64,000 bases of DNA from Acinetobacter sp. ANC 4805 (GTDB lineage Bacteria > Pseudomonadota > Gammaproteobacteria > Pseudomonadales > Moraxellaceae). Positions 18,594 to 27,347 of the stretch are shown here, one piece after another. Each line of letters begins with the position of its first letter. The first letter of the stretch is position 1. The stretch is from positions 1 through 64,000 of the forward strand of contig NZ_JAKZGD010000012.1 in the NCBI RefSeq assembly GCF_022549495.1, read 5' to 3'. The position numbers were made by a program, and so were the translations under genes. The notes beneath the pieces were generated by a model that searched no databases, was not told where the DNA came from, and saw nothing but the letters and a program-made list of their open reading frames with translations.

Positions 18594-19178
18594 TTAAATT
18601 ACTTGCCACACTTTTACAAATTCTTGGGGATCTATTTCTGCACGAGGAGCAATCGCTTTCGCTGCTGTTCCAATATAAATAATACCTGAAATTAAATCTT
18701 GCTCTTTTAAGCCCAACTGTTGTTTAAGCCAATTTGATTCTACCACGGCTCCAGAACGCCACATACTTGCAAAACCTTGTGCTTGCAAAGACAATAAAAA
18801 GTTCTGAATGGCTGCACCCGTACTTAAAATTTGTTCGAAGTGCGGGACTTTCGGATGATCCTGAATTGTCGTAAGTGCTAAAACCAAGAGTGGTGCGCGA
18901 AATGGATGATGTTTGGCTCTTTCTAATTGTGTAGGATCACTTTCACCTAAGTCAGCTAAAGCTTTTGCCAAATGCTCACCAAATGCTGCACGTTGCTCAG
19001 GTGTAATGATCACAAATCGAGTGGGTTTTAAACGATGATGATCAGGTGCAGTTAATGCTGCTTGTACCGCTTTTTCGAGTTGTTGTGTATTCGGTGCTGG
19101 CTCAATTAATTGCCCAATAGATTGACGTTGATGGATATTTTGATGAATTGTCTCTATATTTGAGTCCGTCATTGACAT
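18594..19178 (-). CDS. Nitroreductase-family protein (YdjA-like)
   Basis: About 194 residues. FMN-binding nitroreductase fold: RQSIGQL at the N-terminus (phosphate-binding Arg-x-Ser pattern), HHRLKPTRFVII, TGAAIQNFLLSLQAQGF and a C-terminal ISGIIYIGT. The layout and length are those of the short YdjA-like subgroup. Substrate unknown; such proteins reduce nitro compounds or quinones with NAD(P)H. Start is uncertain: ATGs at 19178 and 19172 and a GTG at 19193 are all possible and no Shine-Dalgarno decides. Confidence 0.8.
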   Translation of the reverse strand: MSMTDSNIETIHQNIHQRQSIGQLIEPAPNTQQLEKAVQAALTAPDHHRLKPTRFVIITPEQRAAFGEHLAKALADLGESDPTQLERAKHHPFRAPLLVLALTTIQDHPKVPHFEQILSTGAAIQNFLLSLQAQGFASMWRSGAVVESNWLKQQLGLKEQDLISGIIYIGTAAKAIAPRAEIDPQEFVKVWQVI

Positions 19179-19367
19179 GAATCTAACTAACACAAGGATT
19201 TGTTTAGATTAGCATAATCTAACTGATTTCTACCACGTTTAATCCCTGCTTAATTAGTAATTTGAGAAATTTAACAGAGTCTCACTATAAACTGTACATA
19301 AGCTGCAAAGGCTATCAAAAATTATATGTTCAAATAATACAATTAGATCACGACTTGAGAAGAAGCA

Positions 19368-19754
19368 ATGAAAAAAACGTTCATCATGAGTTTATTAGGT
19401 GGCTTGGCACTTGGACTTACTGCATGTGCATCAACACCAACCAATACCCTCGCCATTCAAAAAGAAAACAATCAATATGAAGTGACAGGAGTTGGTAAAA
19501 CCAATCTGATTGCAAAAAACAATGCGATTAGTGCGGCGCAAAAAACCTGCACACGTAATACATCCCCAATTGTTGTTGATGAAAAAACGGCATATCAAGG
19601 GGTTTTAAAAGGTGTAGTCGATGAACAAACTGGAAAGTTGGTTGAGGCTGCTGCTGGTGTCATTGGAACAATTAAGGGTAAAAATGCATCTCTACTAGCC
19701 AAAGATGATGATTATCAAACAACCTTGACTTTTTATTGTAAAGCCAATTCATAA
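19368..19754 (+). CDS. Small lipoprotein of unknown function
   Basis: 128 residues. Clear lipoprotein signal: MKKTFIMSLLGGLALGLTAC with the lipobox LTAC at residues 17-20, then a short linker. The mature part has KTNLIAKNNAISAAQKTC and a terminal FYCK, giving two cysteines that could form a disulfide. The Ala/Asn-rich helix resembles the LPP20-type 'alternating A-x-x-A' pattern of surface lipoproteins, but I cannot name a family. AGAAG precedes the ATG. A bidirectional terminator follows. Confidence 0.75.
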   Translation: MKKTFIMSLLGGLALGLTACASTPTNTLAIQKENNQYEVTGVGKTNLIAKNNAISAAQKTCTRNTSPIVVDEKTAYQGVLKGVVDEQTGKLVEAAAGVIGTIKGKNASLLAKDDDYQTTLTFYCKANS

Positions 19755-19758
19755 ATAC

Positions 19759-19789
19759 AAAAAAGCCGATATTCAATATCGGCTTTTTT
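19759..19789. terminator. Bidirectional terminator between two convergent lipoprotein genes
   Basis: AAAAGCCGATATT/AATATCGGCTTTT stem with A-run before and T-run after; serves the plus gene ending at 19754 and the minus gene ending at 19802. Confidence 0.9.
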
Positions 19790-19801
19790 AGTTATTGCAG
19801 C

Positions 19802-20044
19802 TTAGTGAGCTTCGCTCGCAGCTACTTCTGAAGCAGGACTTACCACTTCAGCAGTTTTCGTCTCTTGTAATTCTGGTTTATCAATTGCAGCAATCGCAGC
19901 TTGTTGCTCTGGAGTAGTCGGTGCTGATACATCTGAAGCTACTTGTTCTTGCTGTTCAACATTTTTCGCTTCTTCTTTCTTTCCACATGCTGTTAGCATC
20001 ATCGGAGCAATAATTAAAGCGGCAAGGGTTAATTTCAATTTCAT
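19802..20044 (-). CDS. Small acidic lipoprotein
   Basis: 80 residues from the ATG at 20044 (GTG at 20047 adds one). Signal peptide MKLKLTLAALIIAPMMLTAC with lipobox LTAC, then GKKEEAKN and a low-complexity tail rich in Ala, Glu, Thr and Ser (VASDVSAPTTPEQQAA, PASEVAASEAH). Looks like a small unstructured envelope lipoprotein; no known family. Single gene, convergent with the other lipoprotein and upstream of the pgk terminator. Confidence 0.7.
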   Translation of the reverse strand: MKLKLTLAALIIAPMMLTACGKKEEAKNVEQQEQVASDVSAPTTPEQQAAIAAIDKPELQETKTAEVVSPASEVAASEAH

Positions 20045-20120
20045 CACGGCTTTCCACAGTTACTTGCTTAAGTTAATGACAATTATATTGCAAATATATG
20101 ACACTTTGATGACAAAATAA

Positions 20121-20150
20121 AAAGAGCCGATTTGCATCGACTCCTTTTTT
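20121..20150 (-). terminator. Terminator of pgk
   Basis: On the minus strand GAGTCGAT-gcaa-ATCGGCTC (one G-U pair) followed by five T, 34 bp past the pgk stop. Confidence 0.8.
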
Positions 20151-20183
20151 ATCTTTCGTTATATATCAAAGGGTAAATCTTTA

Positions 20184-21371
20184 TTAAGCACGCTCAAGCA
20201 GTACAGCGACCGCAGGTAAAGTTTTGCCTTCTACAAATTCCAAGAATGCGCCACCACCTGTTGAGATATAACCGATTTGATCTGCAACTTCATATTTATC
20301 AATTGCTGCGAGAGTATCACCACCTCCTGCAATTGAGAAACCAGCTGACTCAGCAATTGCCAATGAAAGTGCCTTCGTCCCTTCACCAAACTGATCCACC
20401 TCAAACACACCCACTGGACCATTCCAAAGGATTGTTTTTGAAGATTTTAAAATTTCTGCAAATGCTTGTGCTGTTTCTGGACCAACATCTAAAATCATGT
20501 CGGTGTCAGTTACATCTGCAACTTTTTTCACAACGGCTTGTGCATTTGCCAAAGAACCTAAGAAGTCTTCAAAGTTAATTTGACTTGCATCAGCAACCAC
20601 TACATCTGTTGGTAATGGAACACTTACTTTTGCAGCAATTTGTTTTGCAGTCTCAATCAAATCAGCTTCGTAAAGTGATTTACCAACATTAAAACCAGCA
20701 GCAGCTAAGAATGTATTGGCGATCCCCCCACCAACGATCAATTGATCACAAAGTGTAGAGAGTGAATTTAATACATCGAGTTTAGTTGATACTTTAGAAC
20801 CTGCAACAATTGCCACCATTGGTTTTTCAGGTGTTTGCATTGCACGACCTAGCGCATCTAATTCAGCAGCCAATAATGGGCCCGCAGCAGCAACTTGAGC
20901 AAAACGCGCGACACCTTCTGTTGACGCTTCTGCACGGTGTGCAGTACCAAATGCATCCATAACGAATACATCGCAAAGCGCTGCATATTTTTGTGCAAGC
21001 TCTTCTTTATTTTTCTTTTCGCCGTGGTTGAAACGTACATTTTCAAGTAATACCACTTGACCCGCTTCAACTTCAACGCCATCTAAATAATCAGTGAATA
21101 ATTTAACATCTTGACCCAAAGCATTACTTAAATAAGCAGCGACAGGTGCAAGTGATTGTTCTGGTTTTGGCTCACCCTCTACAGGACGACCAAGATGAGA
21201 AAATACCATCACCGCAGCGCCTTTTTCTAAAGCCGCTTTAATGGTTGGCAATGCAGCACGTAAACGTGCATCGCTGGTAATTTTCCCATTTTTTACAGGA
21301 ACGTTTAAGTCTTCACGAATAAGAACACGTTTACCTGCTAAATCAAGGTCAGTCATGCGCTGAAAATTCAT
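20184..21371 (-). CDS. pgk: Phosphoglycerate kinase
   Basis: 395 residues from the ATG at 21371, which has AGAGAG upstream; a start 11 codons earlier is less likely. Transfers phosphate between 1,3-bisphosphoglycerate and ADP in glycolysis and gluconeogenesis. Signature [11 protein letters not shown] near the N-terminus, [10 protein letters not shown], and the nucleotide-binding [12 protein letters not shown] near the C-terminus. Stands alone with its own terminator. Acinetobacter species usually lack a complete classical glycolysis, so a gluconeogenic role is likely (established for the genus). Confidence 0.97.
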   Translation of the reverse strand: MNFQRMTDLDLAGKRVLIREDLNVPVKNGKITSDARLRAALPTIKAALEKGAAVMVFSHLGRPVEGEPKPEQSLAPVAAYLSNALGQDVKLFTDYLDGVEVEAGQVVLLENVRFNHGEKKNKEELAQKYAALCDVFVMDAFGTAHRAEASTEGVARFAQVAAAGPLLAAELDALGRAMQTPEKPMVAIVAGSKVSTKLDVLNSLSTLCDQLIVGGGIANTFLAAAGFNVGKSLYEADLIETAKQIAAKVSVPLPTDVVVADASQINFEDFLGSLANAQAVVKKVADVTDTDMILDVGPETAQAFAEILKSSKTILWNGPVGVFEVDQFGEGTKALSLAIAESAGFSIAGGGDTLAAIDKYEVADQIGYISTGGGAFLEFVEGKTLPAVAVLLERA

Positions 21372-21510
21372 GGATGGCTCTCTAGTTGATTTTAAAAACG
21401 GCACAATTTTAAATGATTCTCTGAAATAAAGGTGAGTTTTTTTGCAGAAAAGCTGTCTAAAATTTCACTTTTGATTATCATAATCATCGTCATTAAATCT
21501 TTGTATTCTT

Positions 21511-21894
21511 ATGTCTATTCATCCTGATCCAAAAATTAATCGTTTAAATGTTCTTGGCGAACCTTTATCTAGCTGTTGCTTTGACCCGATCACGGGCTAT
21601 TTTCGTAATGGTTTCTGCCACACGGCGGTCACTGACTTAGGTCAGCACACTATGTGCGCGCAAATGACTTCAGATTTTTTAAGTTTTTCACAAAAAGTAG
21701 GCAATGACTTGATTACACCTTTGCCAGAAGTGGGTTTCCCTGGATTAAAACCTGGTGATTTTTGGTGTATCTGTGTCACACGCTGGGTTGAAGCATATGA
21801 AGCAGGTCACGCCCCACCGATTAAACTGAATGCCTGCCATAATGCAGTTTTGCACTATGTGCCGCTCAATATTCTTGTGGAATATGCAGTCTAA
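21511..21894 (+). CDS. DUF2237 family protein
   Basis: 127 residues. Typical DUF2237 sequence: NVLGEPLSSCCFDPITGYFRNGFC, HTMCAQMTSDFLSFSQ, GLKPGDFWCICVTRW and LNACHNAVLHYVPL. The conserved cysteines and histidines suggest metal binding, but the family has no established function. Its stop overlaps the start of the maf gene (TAATG), so the two are translationally coupled. Confidence 0.85.
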   Translation: MSIHPDPKINRLNVLGEPLSSCCFDPITGYFRNGFCHTAVTDLGQHTMCAQMTSDFLSFSQKVGNDLITPLPEVGFPGLKPGDFWCICVTRWVEAYEAGHAPPIKLNACHNAVLHYVPLNILVEYAV

Positions 21895-22487
21895 TGAGTC
21901 AGTTTGAACTGATTTTGGCTTCTAGCAGCCAAACCCGTAAAGACTTAATGAATCGTTTAAGGCTCGATTATCATTGCATTTCACCCGATATTGATGAATC
22001 TGCAATGGGTGAATTGCATGCCGATGATTTAGCTAAACGTCTCGCTTTTGAGAAAGTGCAAGTTATTGCACAACAACATCCAAATGCGATTGTGATTGGT
22101 TCTGATCAAGTCGCTTGGCGTGAACACGCGCCGTATGACTTTATTGGTAAGCCTTTGAGTATTGAAAATGCCATTCAACAATTACAGGCAAACTCGGGTC
22201 AGACTGTGTTTTTTAGTACGGCGCTCAGTGTTCAACATTTACAGTCTGGCTTTGAAACCACACTGGTTGAGCATTACCAAGTGAAATTTCGTCAACTGAC
22301 ATTGGCGGAAATTGAACGTTACATCGAAATTGATCAGCCGTTGCATTGTGCGGGCAGTTTTAAATGTGAGAGCCTAGGGATTAGTTTATTTGAAAAAATG
22401 GTTGGTGATGATCAAACTACGTTGATGGGTTTACCAATGATTCAGCTGTGCAATATCTTACGCCAATTTGGGTTTAACTTACCTTAA
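21894..22487 (+). CDS. yceF: Maf-family nucleotide pyrophosphatase, YceF type
   Basis: 197 residues. Maf/HAM1 fold: LASSSQTRKDLMNRL at the N-terminus binds nucleotide phosphates. The family-dividing motif reads IGSDQVA rather than ADTVV, which places it with YceF (7-methyl-GTP pyrophosphatase in E. coli) and not with the dTTP/UTP-acting YhdE branch. FIGKP and CAGSFKCESLG are further conserved blocks. Coupled by a 1-base overlap to the DUF2237 gene. Role: hydrolysis of modified or non-canonical NTPs, by homology. Confidence 0.88.
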   Translation: MSQFELILASSSQTRKDLMNRLRLDYHCISPDIDESAMGELHADDLAKRLAFEKVQVIAQQHPNAIVIGSDQVAWREHAPYDFIGKPLSIENAIQQLQANSGQTVFFSTALSVQHLQSGFETTLVEHYQVKFRQLTLAEIERYIEIDQPLHCAGSFKCESLGISLFEKMVGDDQTTLMGLPMIQLCNILRQFGFNLP

Positions 22488-22706
22488 TATGAATTCCTTA
22501 CCGAGTATCAAATAGTGTCACATTTATAATTTGATCAACTAATTAAGCATAATATTTGTGCGATTAAACTAATAATAGATCTAGGCTATAGAATTAATGA
22601 TTAACCCAAGAGTTTGATACTGTTTTTACTTTTAAAATTGAAATACACTGACCTCTCAATAAAATTTTATTTACACCAATTAATTTAAAGCTACACAGGA
22701 ATAAAA

Positions 22707-24413
22707 ATGGGGCATTTTAGAGATACATCGATTAAGAACGTAATCAATGAATTAAATCAAAGCTATTTTCTTCCCGATATACAAAGGGAATACGTTTGGT
22801 TAAACCGAACTAATGAAAAAAAAATTGAAAATCTTTTTGACTCCATTCTTAGAGGTTATCCTATTGGTTCATTTCTTTTTTGGAAACTCAAAAAAAATGA
22901 TATTGAAACAAACAAAGATATTCAAGAGAATTCTGACAAACTTAATTTTCAGCTTTATAAATTTGTAGAAAATTATGATTCAAGAAAAAAGCATAATGAA
23001 AAAATTAATATTGAAAAAATCAATGCCGATGATCTTTCTATTGTATTAGATGGACAACAACGTTTAACATCTTTATTTATTGGGTTAAAAGGAACAAGAA
23101 CGCTACGTAGACATGGTGCATGGAAAAGCTCTCAAGATGCTTTTGAAGAAAAAAAACTGTATTTAAATTTACGTTACCATCCTGATGATAATAACCCAGA
23201 TGATAATTATCATTTTGAATTTCTTACAGCGAAATCTATTCCTGACATAGATCAAAATAATTATTGGTTTAAAGTTGGTGAAATATTAGAAATAAAAAGC
23301 CCACTTGAATATACAATCAATAATAAATTATCAACTGGAGAAGCTTTCATTCTTGAAAAACTAAAAAATGCTTTATGTGTAGAAAACCTAATCTCTTTTT
23401 TTGAAGAAACTGAAAAAAATCTTGATAAAGTTCTTAAAATCTTTATCCGTGTCAATAGTGGTGGAACACAACTTTCTTATTCTGATCTACTCATGTCTAT
23501 ACTCACTGCAAATTTTTCTTCTGATATTCGAGATCTGATGAATAGTTTTGTGGATGAGATTCAAGAAGAAGGTTTTAATCTTATGAGTAGAGATCAGGTT
23601 TTAAAAACTTGTTTTCTATTGACCGAAAGCAACCATATTTTTCAACTTAAAAATTTCAACAAAAACAATATCAATAAAATTGAAACAAATTGGACTTCAA
23701 TAACAAGTGCAATTTTTAAGGCAATCACATTATTACAAGAATTTGGGTATCGGAAACGTTTATCATCAGCTTATATATTATCCACTCTTGCCTATTATTT
23801 TTATAAAAAACCATCTATTACGCAAGAAGATAAAGATGAAATGCTACGATTTGTCAGAAATGCACAGATTACAAGCTATTTTTCTACCTCTTTAGATAAT
23901 ACATTGACAATCGTTGCAGATATCATAAAAAACTCAAATAGCTTTCAAGAGATTAATGAAAAACTATCTATCCATTCTAAAAAACCTCTAAAAATTTTGG
24001 AAAGTGATGTAGAAAATATGCTTTATTTACAATATGGTAATCCTGCTACCTTACCAGTGCTACAATTGTTATATCCTCATTTAGACTATAAAAATTCCAC
24101 TTTCCATATAGACCATATCTATCCAAAATCAAAATTTAATACTAAAAATAAGGCATTACCTACAAATTATAAAGATCAAGCACACAATCTTTATAATTTA
24201 CAACTTCTACAAGGAAGTGAAAATATAGCAAAAAGAGCTAAAGATCCTGAAGTCTGGCTAGCTGAAAACTATAGTCAAGATAAAATTAAAGGCTATAAAG
24301 AAAGAAATTATATTCATCCCGAGTTTAATTTAGCATGGGAAGACATCGCTAATTTTGAAAAAAATCGAAGCCAAGAAATTTTAGCAGCATTAAAAAAAGT
24401 GTTTGGCTTTTAA
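22707..24413 (+). CDS. DUF262 + HNH (DUF1524) protein, GmrSD/SspE-like candidate defence nuclease
   Basis: 568 residues. N-terminal DUF262 domain: DIQREYVW at residues 24-31, ILRGYPIGSFLFWK, and DGQQR at 115-119, the ParB-like NTPase signature of this domain. The C-terminal part carries an HNH-type motif HIDHIYPKS (His467-His470) followed by NLYNLQLL. This order is that of GmrSD type IV restriction enzymes and SspE, which act on modified DNA; cleavage specificity here is unknown. Alone: no methyltransferase, ssp/dnd or BREX gene is adjacent. Very AT-rich compared with maf and smvA on either side, which suggests transfer. AGGA lies eight bases before the ATG. Confidence 0.82.
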   Translation: MGHFRDTSIKNVINELNQSYFLPDIQREYVWLNRTNEKKIENLFDSILRGYPIGSFLFWKLKKNDIETNKDIQENSDKLNFQLYKFVENYDSRKKHNEKINIEKINADDLSIVLDGQQRLTSLFIGLKGTRTLRRHGAWKSSQDAFEEKKLYLNLRYHPDDNNPDDNYHFEFLTAKSIPDIDQNNYWFKVGEILEIKSPLEYTINNKLSTGEAFILEKLKNALCVENLISFFEETEKNLDKVLKIFIRVNSGGTQLSYSDLLMSILTANFSSDIRDLMNSFVDEIQEEGFNLMSRDQVLKTCFLLTESNHIFQLKNFNKNNINKIETNWTSITSAIFKAITLLQEFGYRKRLSSAYILSTLAYYFYKKPSITQEDKDEMLRFVRNAQITSYFSTSLDNTLTIVADIIKNSNSFQEINEKLSIHSKKPLKILESDVENMLYLQYGNPATLPVLQLLYPHLDYKNSTFHIDHIYPKSKFNTKNKALPTNYKDQAHNLYNLQLLQGSENIAKRAKDPEVWLAENYSQDKIKGYKERNYIHPEFNLAWEDIANFEKNRSQEILAALKKVFGF

Positions 24414-24421
24414 GTAGACTC

Positions 24422-24451
24422 TTGAGGGAGATCATTCAATGTCTCCCTCAA
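24422..24451. terminator. Bidirectional terminator between the DUF262 gene and the exporter
   Basis: TTGAGGGAGA and TCTCCCTCAA form a perfect 10-bp stem with a 10-base loop, located between the two convergent stop codons (24413 and 24456). T-runs are short, so strength is uncertain. Confidence 0.7.
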
Positions 24452-24455
24452 CTTC

Positions 24456-25955
24456 TTATTCATTATTCTCTTCAACAACCACGACTCTCTTCGGCAATGT
24501 AAACCAAATAAATATTGCCAATACCAAGAACAATAAAGCAGCCACATTCAGCACTGAACGATGCGATTGACTAAAGGCCTGTTTCGCTGCTTGAATCAAA
24601 TGTTCAGCAATTGTTGGCTGTAACTGTTTCGCCACTTGAATCGCCTCTCCAATTGAACTACTCGCCTGTTGCAACAGGTTATGCGGTATATCGATTGGAA
24701 TCACAATCGAGTTGGCATAGAACCATGACAACATCAGACCAAAAAATGCGATACCCAAACCTGCACCTAGCTCGTAAGCCATCCCTTCAATCGCACCTGC
24801 GGCAGCTGCTTTACTTGGTGGAACTGAGGACATAATTGCAGAAGTTGAAGCCAATAATGCAATTTCAACACTCAGACCCAATACCACCATCCAACTCCAT
24901 ACCTGCATTTTCGCTTGCATAAAGTCGGTATTTGCCAAACCCCACAAACCCACAGCACTCATCAACATACCAAGCGATGCAACTGAGCGCAGACCGAAAC
25001 GATTGACCAGCATACTGGCAATTGGACCACCCAAACTGATCGCAATCATAAAGGGTAAAATAAATGCCCCTGCTGCCAACGGTGAAAGCTGATAAACAAA
25101 TTGTAATTCCTGTGAAATCAGCAACTCGAATCCGACTAAGGCCATCATTGATACAATTGCCATCACCACGCCTGTCGCAATCACAGGGTGTTTAAACAAT
25201 TTAATATCAATCATAGGGGAAACAGATGTTAATTGTTTTCGGATGAATCCGACCAATAAACTGAAACCAACAGCGAAGATTAAAACCGACCAAATTGAAA
25301 AACCATGCATCACCGATTTAATCGCATAGATCATACTCAAAATGGCGACAACCAAAACAATCGCTTGCAACAGATTTAGATTTTGCTTTGGCTGCCCTGA
25401 TTGTTTTGGAATTACAAATGCTGCGAATGCCAACACGACCAACACAATCGGAACATTAATCAAAAACACAGAACCCCAATGAAAATGCTCCAATAGAAAA
25501 CCACCCAGTAATGGACCAAAGGCTGCACCGCCGCCTCCAACTGTTGCCCAAATGCCTAGAGCGAAATTACGTTGTCTTTCATCAAGAAAAGTATTACGAA
25601 CCGCAGATAGAGTCGCAGGCAAAATCATGGCTGCGCCCACTGCCAACAATGCGCGTGAACCAATTAATGCCCATGCTGTTGTTGAAAATGCAGCTGCTAG
25701 TGAAGCAAAACCAAATAAGATACCACCAATGATCATGAGCTTTTTAAAACCGATACGATCACCTAGCGCACCCATAGGTAAAATCAACCCCGCCATAACC
25801 AAAGAATAAATATCAATGATCCAAAGTAACTGATTGGCTGATAATGAAAGGGACTCAATTAAAGTCGGTGTTGCGACATGGAGGACAGTTGCATCAATTG
25901 ATACAGGGAGATAAATCAATACAACGATTGCAAGAATTAACCACTTGCTAGACAT
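24456..25955 (-). CDS. smvA: MFS drug exporter, DHA2 family (SmvA/QacA-like)
   Basis: About 499 residues from the ATG at 25955; an ATG seven codons upstream at 25976 overlaps an operator-like half-site and lacks a ribosome site. Fourteen predicted membrane segments, motif A-like GALGDRIGFKKLM after TM2, and the Asp in TM1 (LPVSIDATVLHVATPTL), as in SmvA and QacA proton-driven exporters of quaternary ammonium compounds, methyl viologen and biguanides. Divergent from a TetR gene 127 bp away with a palindromic operator between them, the same arrangement as smvA-smvR in other Gammaproteobacteria. Substrates are inferred by family only. Confidence 0.83.
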   Translation of the reverse strand: MSSKWLILAIVVLIYLPVSIDATVLHVATPTLIESLSLSANQLLWIIDIYSLVMAGLILPMGALGDRIGFKKLMIIGGILFGFASLAAAFSTTAWALIGSRALLAVGAAMILPATLSAVRNTFLDERQRNFALGIWATVGGGGAAFGPLLGGFLLEHFHWGSVFLINVPIVLVVLAFAAFVIPKQSGQPKQNLNLLQAIVLVVAILSMIYAIKSVMHGFSIWSVLIFAVGFSLLVGFIRKQLTSVSPMIDIKLFKHPVIATGVVMAIVSMMALVGFELLISQELQFVYQLSPLAAGAFILPFMIAISLGGPIASMLVNRFGLRSVASLGMLMSAVGLWGLANTDFMQAKMQVWSWMVVLGLSVEIALLASTSAIMSSVPPSKAAAAGAIEGMAYELGAGLGIAFFGLMLSWFYANSIVIPIDIPHNLLQQASSSIGEAIQVAKQLQPTIAEHLIQAAKQAFSQSHRSVLNVAALLFLVLAIFIWFTLPKRVVVVEENNE

Positions 25956-26004
25956 AAATTTCTCTAAATTGGACATACGTTCAAGTTGGCGTTATTATAG
26001 TCAG

Positions 26005-26024
26005 AATTGGACACTTGTCCAATT
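26005..26024. promoter_or_regulatory. Probable TetR operator between smvA-like and tetR-like genes
   Basis: AATTGGACA-ct-TGTCCAATT is a palindrome with 9-bp perfect arms, midway between the divergent starts. The half-site AATTGGACA recurs at 25967-25975. Repression of the exporter and autoregulation are inferred. Confidence 0.75.
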
Positions 26025-26081
26025 TAAAAATATACGTTATTTTGTTCGTGTTTGTGACTATCGTCTAAGGCGCTGAAAAGT

Positions 26082-26672
26082 ATGGCTTATTTAAATAAAG
26101 AACAACGTCGTGAAATGATTCTACAAGCAGCCATGCATGTTGCCTTGCACGAAGGTTTCTCTGCGATGACCGTTCGCCGTATTGCAACTGAAGCTCAAAC
26201 ATCAACAGGACAAGTCCACCATCACTTTGCATCTAACTCACACCTAAAAGCAGAAGCATTTATTAAGCTTATGCAGCAACTTGATGAGATTGAAAGCCAA
26301 GTTAATACAACAAATTATTTACAACGTCTCTCATTATTACTTGGATGCGAAAATATTGAGCAGATTCAGCCCTATTTACGACTATGGAATGAAGCCGAAG
26401 TCTTAATTGATCAGGATCAAGAAATCAAACTAGCCTATAATATTGCAATGCAAGATTGGCATTGCTCTATTGTGCGTATGATTGATGAAGGTCAAACTCA
26501 AGGGGAATTTCAATTTGACACGAATAGTCATGATATTGCTTGGCGATTGATTGCTTTTGTCTGTGGGTTAGAAGGTATTTATAAACTGGGTTTGAAGGGT
26601 CTAAATGAGGTAGATTTTAAAAGACATACTGACGCGATTATTCAAGCAGAACTATTCAAAAACAAAACCTAA
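26082..26672 (+). CDS. TetR-family repressor (SmvR-like)
   Basis: 196 residues. N-terminal TetR helix-turn-helix: RREMILQAAMHVALHEGFSAMTVRRIATEA, then TSTGQVHHHFASNSHL, the recognition-helix region. The C-terminal ~130 residues are the ligand-binding part, including an unusual run of acidic and aromatic residues (LRLWNEAEVLIDQDQE). Transcribed away from the smvA-like exporter, with the ATTGGACA palindrome between them. Probable local repressor relieved by exporter substrates. Confidence 0.83.
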   Translation: MAYLNKEQRREMILQAAMHVALHEGFSAMTVRRIATEAQTSTGQVHHHFASNSHLKAEAFIKLMQQLDEIESQVNTTNYLQRLSLLLGCENIEQIQPYLRLWNEAEVLIDQDQEIKLAYNIAMQDWHCSIVRMIDEGQTQGEFQFDTNSHDIAWRLIAFVCGLEGIYKLGLKGLNEVDFKRHTDAIIQAELFKNKT

Positions 26673-26781
26673 ATAAGTGAAATAAAAATGAAAGTACCAT
26701 TTTTACAAAGTCCAAGACTCGATTTGTTTCTATTTCAGATGGATGATGTTAGCAAATTAAATTCAAGATAAATGAGAAATG

Positions 26782-27195
26782 TTAAGTAACAAGCAAAAGT
26801 AAAGGTACTTCGCCTGCTTTTCTAAGTAAATCAGCTAACCACATCCCCTCTGTTCTTGTACCTTGAAATATCCCGTTATTCTCTTGCATACGTAAAACTA
26901 ATAATGCATCTTTGGTATTAATATATAGATGATCTCTTAAAATTTTAATAACTCTTGGAATCGATTTCACATCATTCAACATAATCGTCCAAGATCCAGA
27001 TATATCAAGTATTTGTTTACGAATATTTTGAGGTGGAAGCCCCAACCCATCTACTTCCATACATTGACCACATTCAGTACAATTTGTAGATACGTACCAT
27101 CTCAAATCACCACTTACTATTGACTGTGCAACTCGAACTTGTTCCCCAGCACCACAACATGAACAAGGTAGTTTTATTTCTAGATCAAAAATCAT
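26782..27195 (-). CDS. Hypothetical protein with cysteine-rich zinc-ribbon N-terminus
   Basis: 137 residues. Cys11, Cys13, Cys14 (PCSCCG) and Cys39, Cys42, Cys45 (CTECGQC) form a likely zinc ribbon in the first 45 residues. The C-terminal part (IPRVIKILRDHLYINTKDALLVLR, then GMWLADLLRKAGEVPLLL) has the helix-strand pattern of ribosomal L7/L12 C-terminal-like domains; this is a visual impression only. AT-rich. It lies beside an SMI1/KNR4 gene, a common immunity-protein family, so it may also be an immunity-type orphan. No named family recognised. Confidence 0.55.
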   Translation of the reverse strand: MIFDLEIKLPCSCCGAGEQVRVAQSIVSGDLRWYVSTNCTECGQCMEVDGLGLPPQNIRKQILDISGSWTIMLNDVKSIPRVIKILRDHLYINTKDALLVLRMQENNGIFQGTRTEGMWLADLLRKAGEVPLLLLVT

Positions 27196-27258
27196 TATTT
27201 TCCAAATTGTATATATTCACTGTAATTATATGTTTATGACTTATAAATAAATCTGACT

Positions 27259-27336
27259 TTAGTGTTTCCACTTCCCATCATACCATCTAAGTCGATCATC
27301 CGTATTTAATGGATAAATATATAAACAAAGATCCAT
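27259..27336 (-). CDS. Short reading frame between two immunity-like genes (possible gene fragment)
   Basis: 25 codons from the ATG at 27336, ending NTDDRLRWYDGKWKH. The Trp/Tyr/Asp-rich ending looks like a real protein C-terminus. The frame is open seven codons further upstream to a TGA that lies inside the SMI1 gene. It could be the tail of a lost gene or a non-coding coincidence. Confidence 0.25.
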   Translation of the reverse strand: MDLCLYIYPLNTDDRLRWYDGKWKH

Positions 27337-27347
27337 AAGAAAATACT

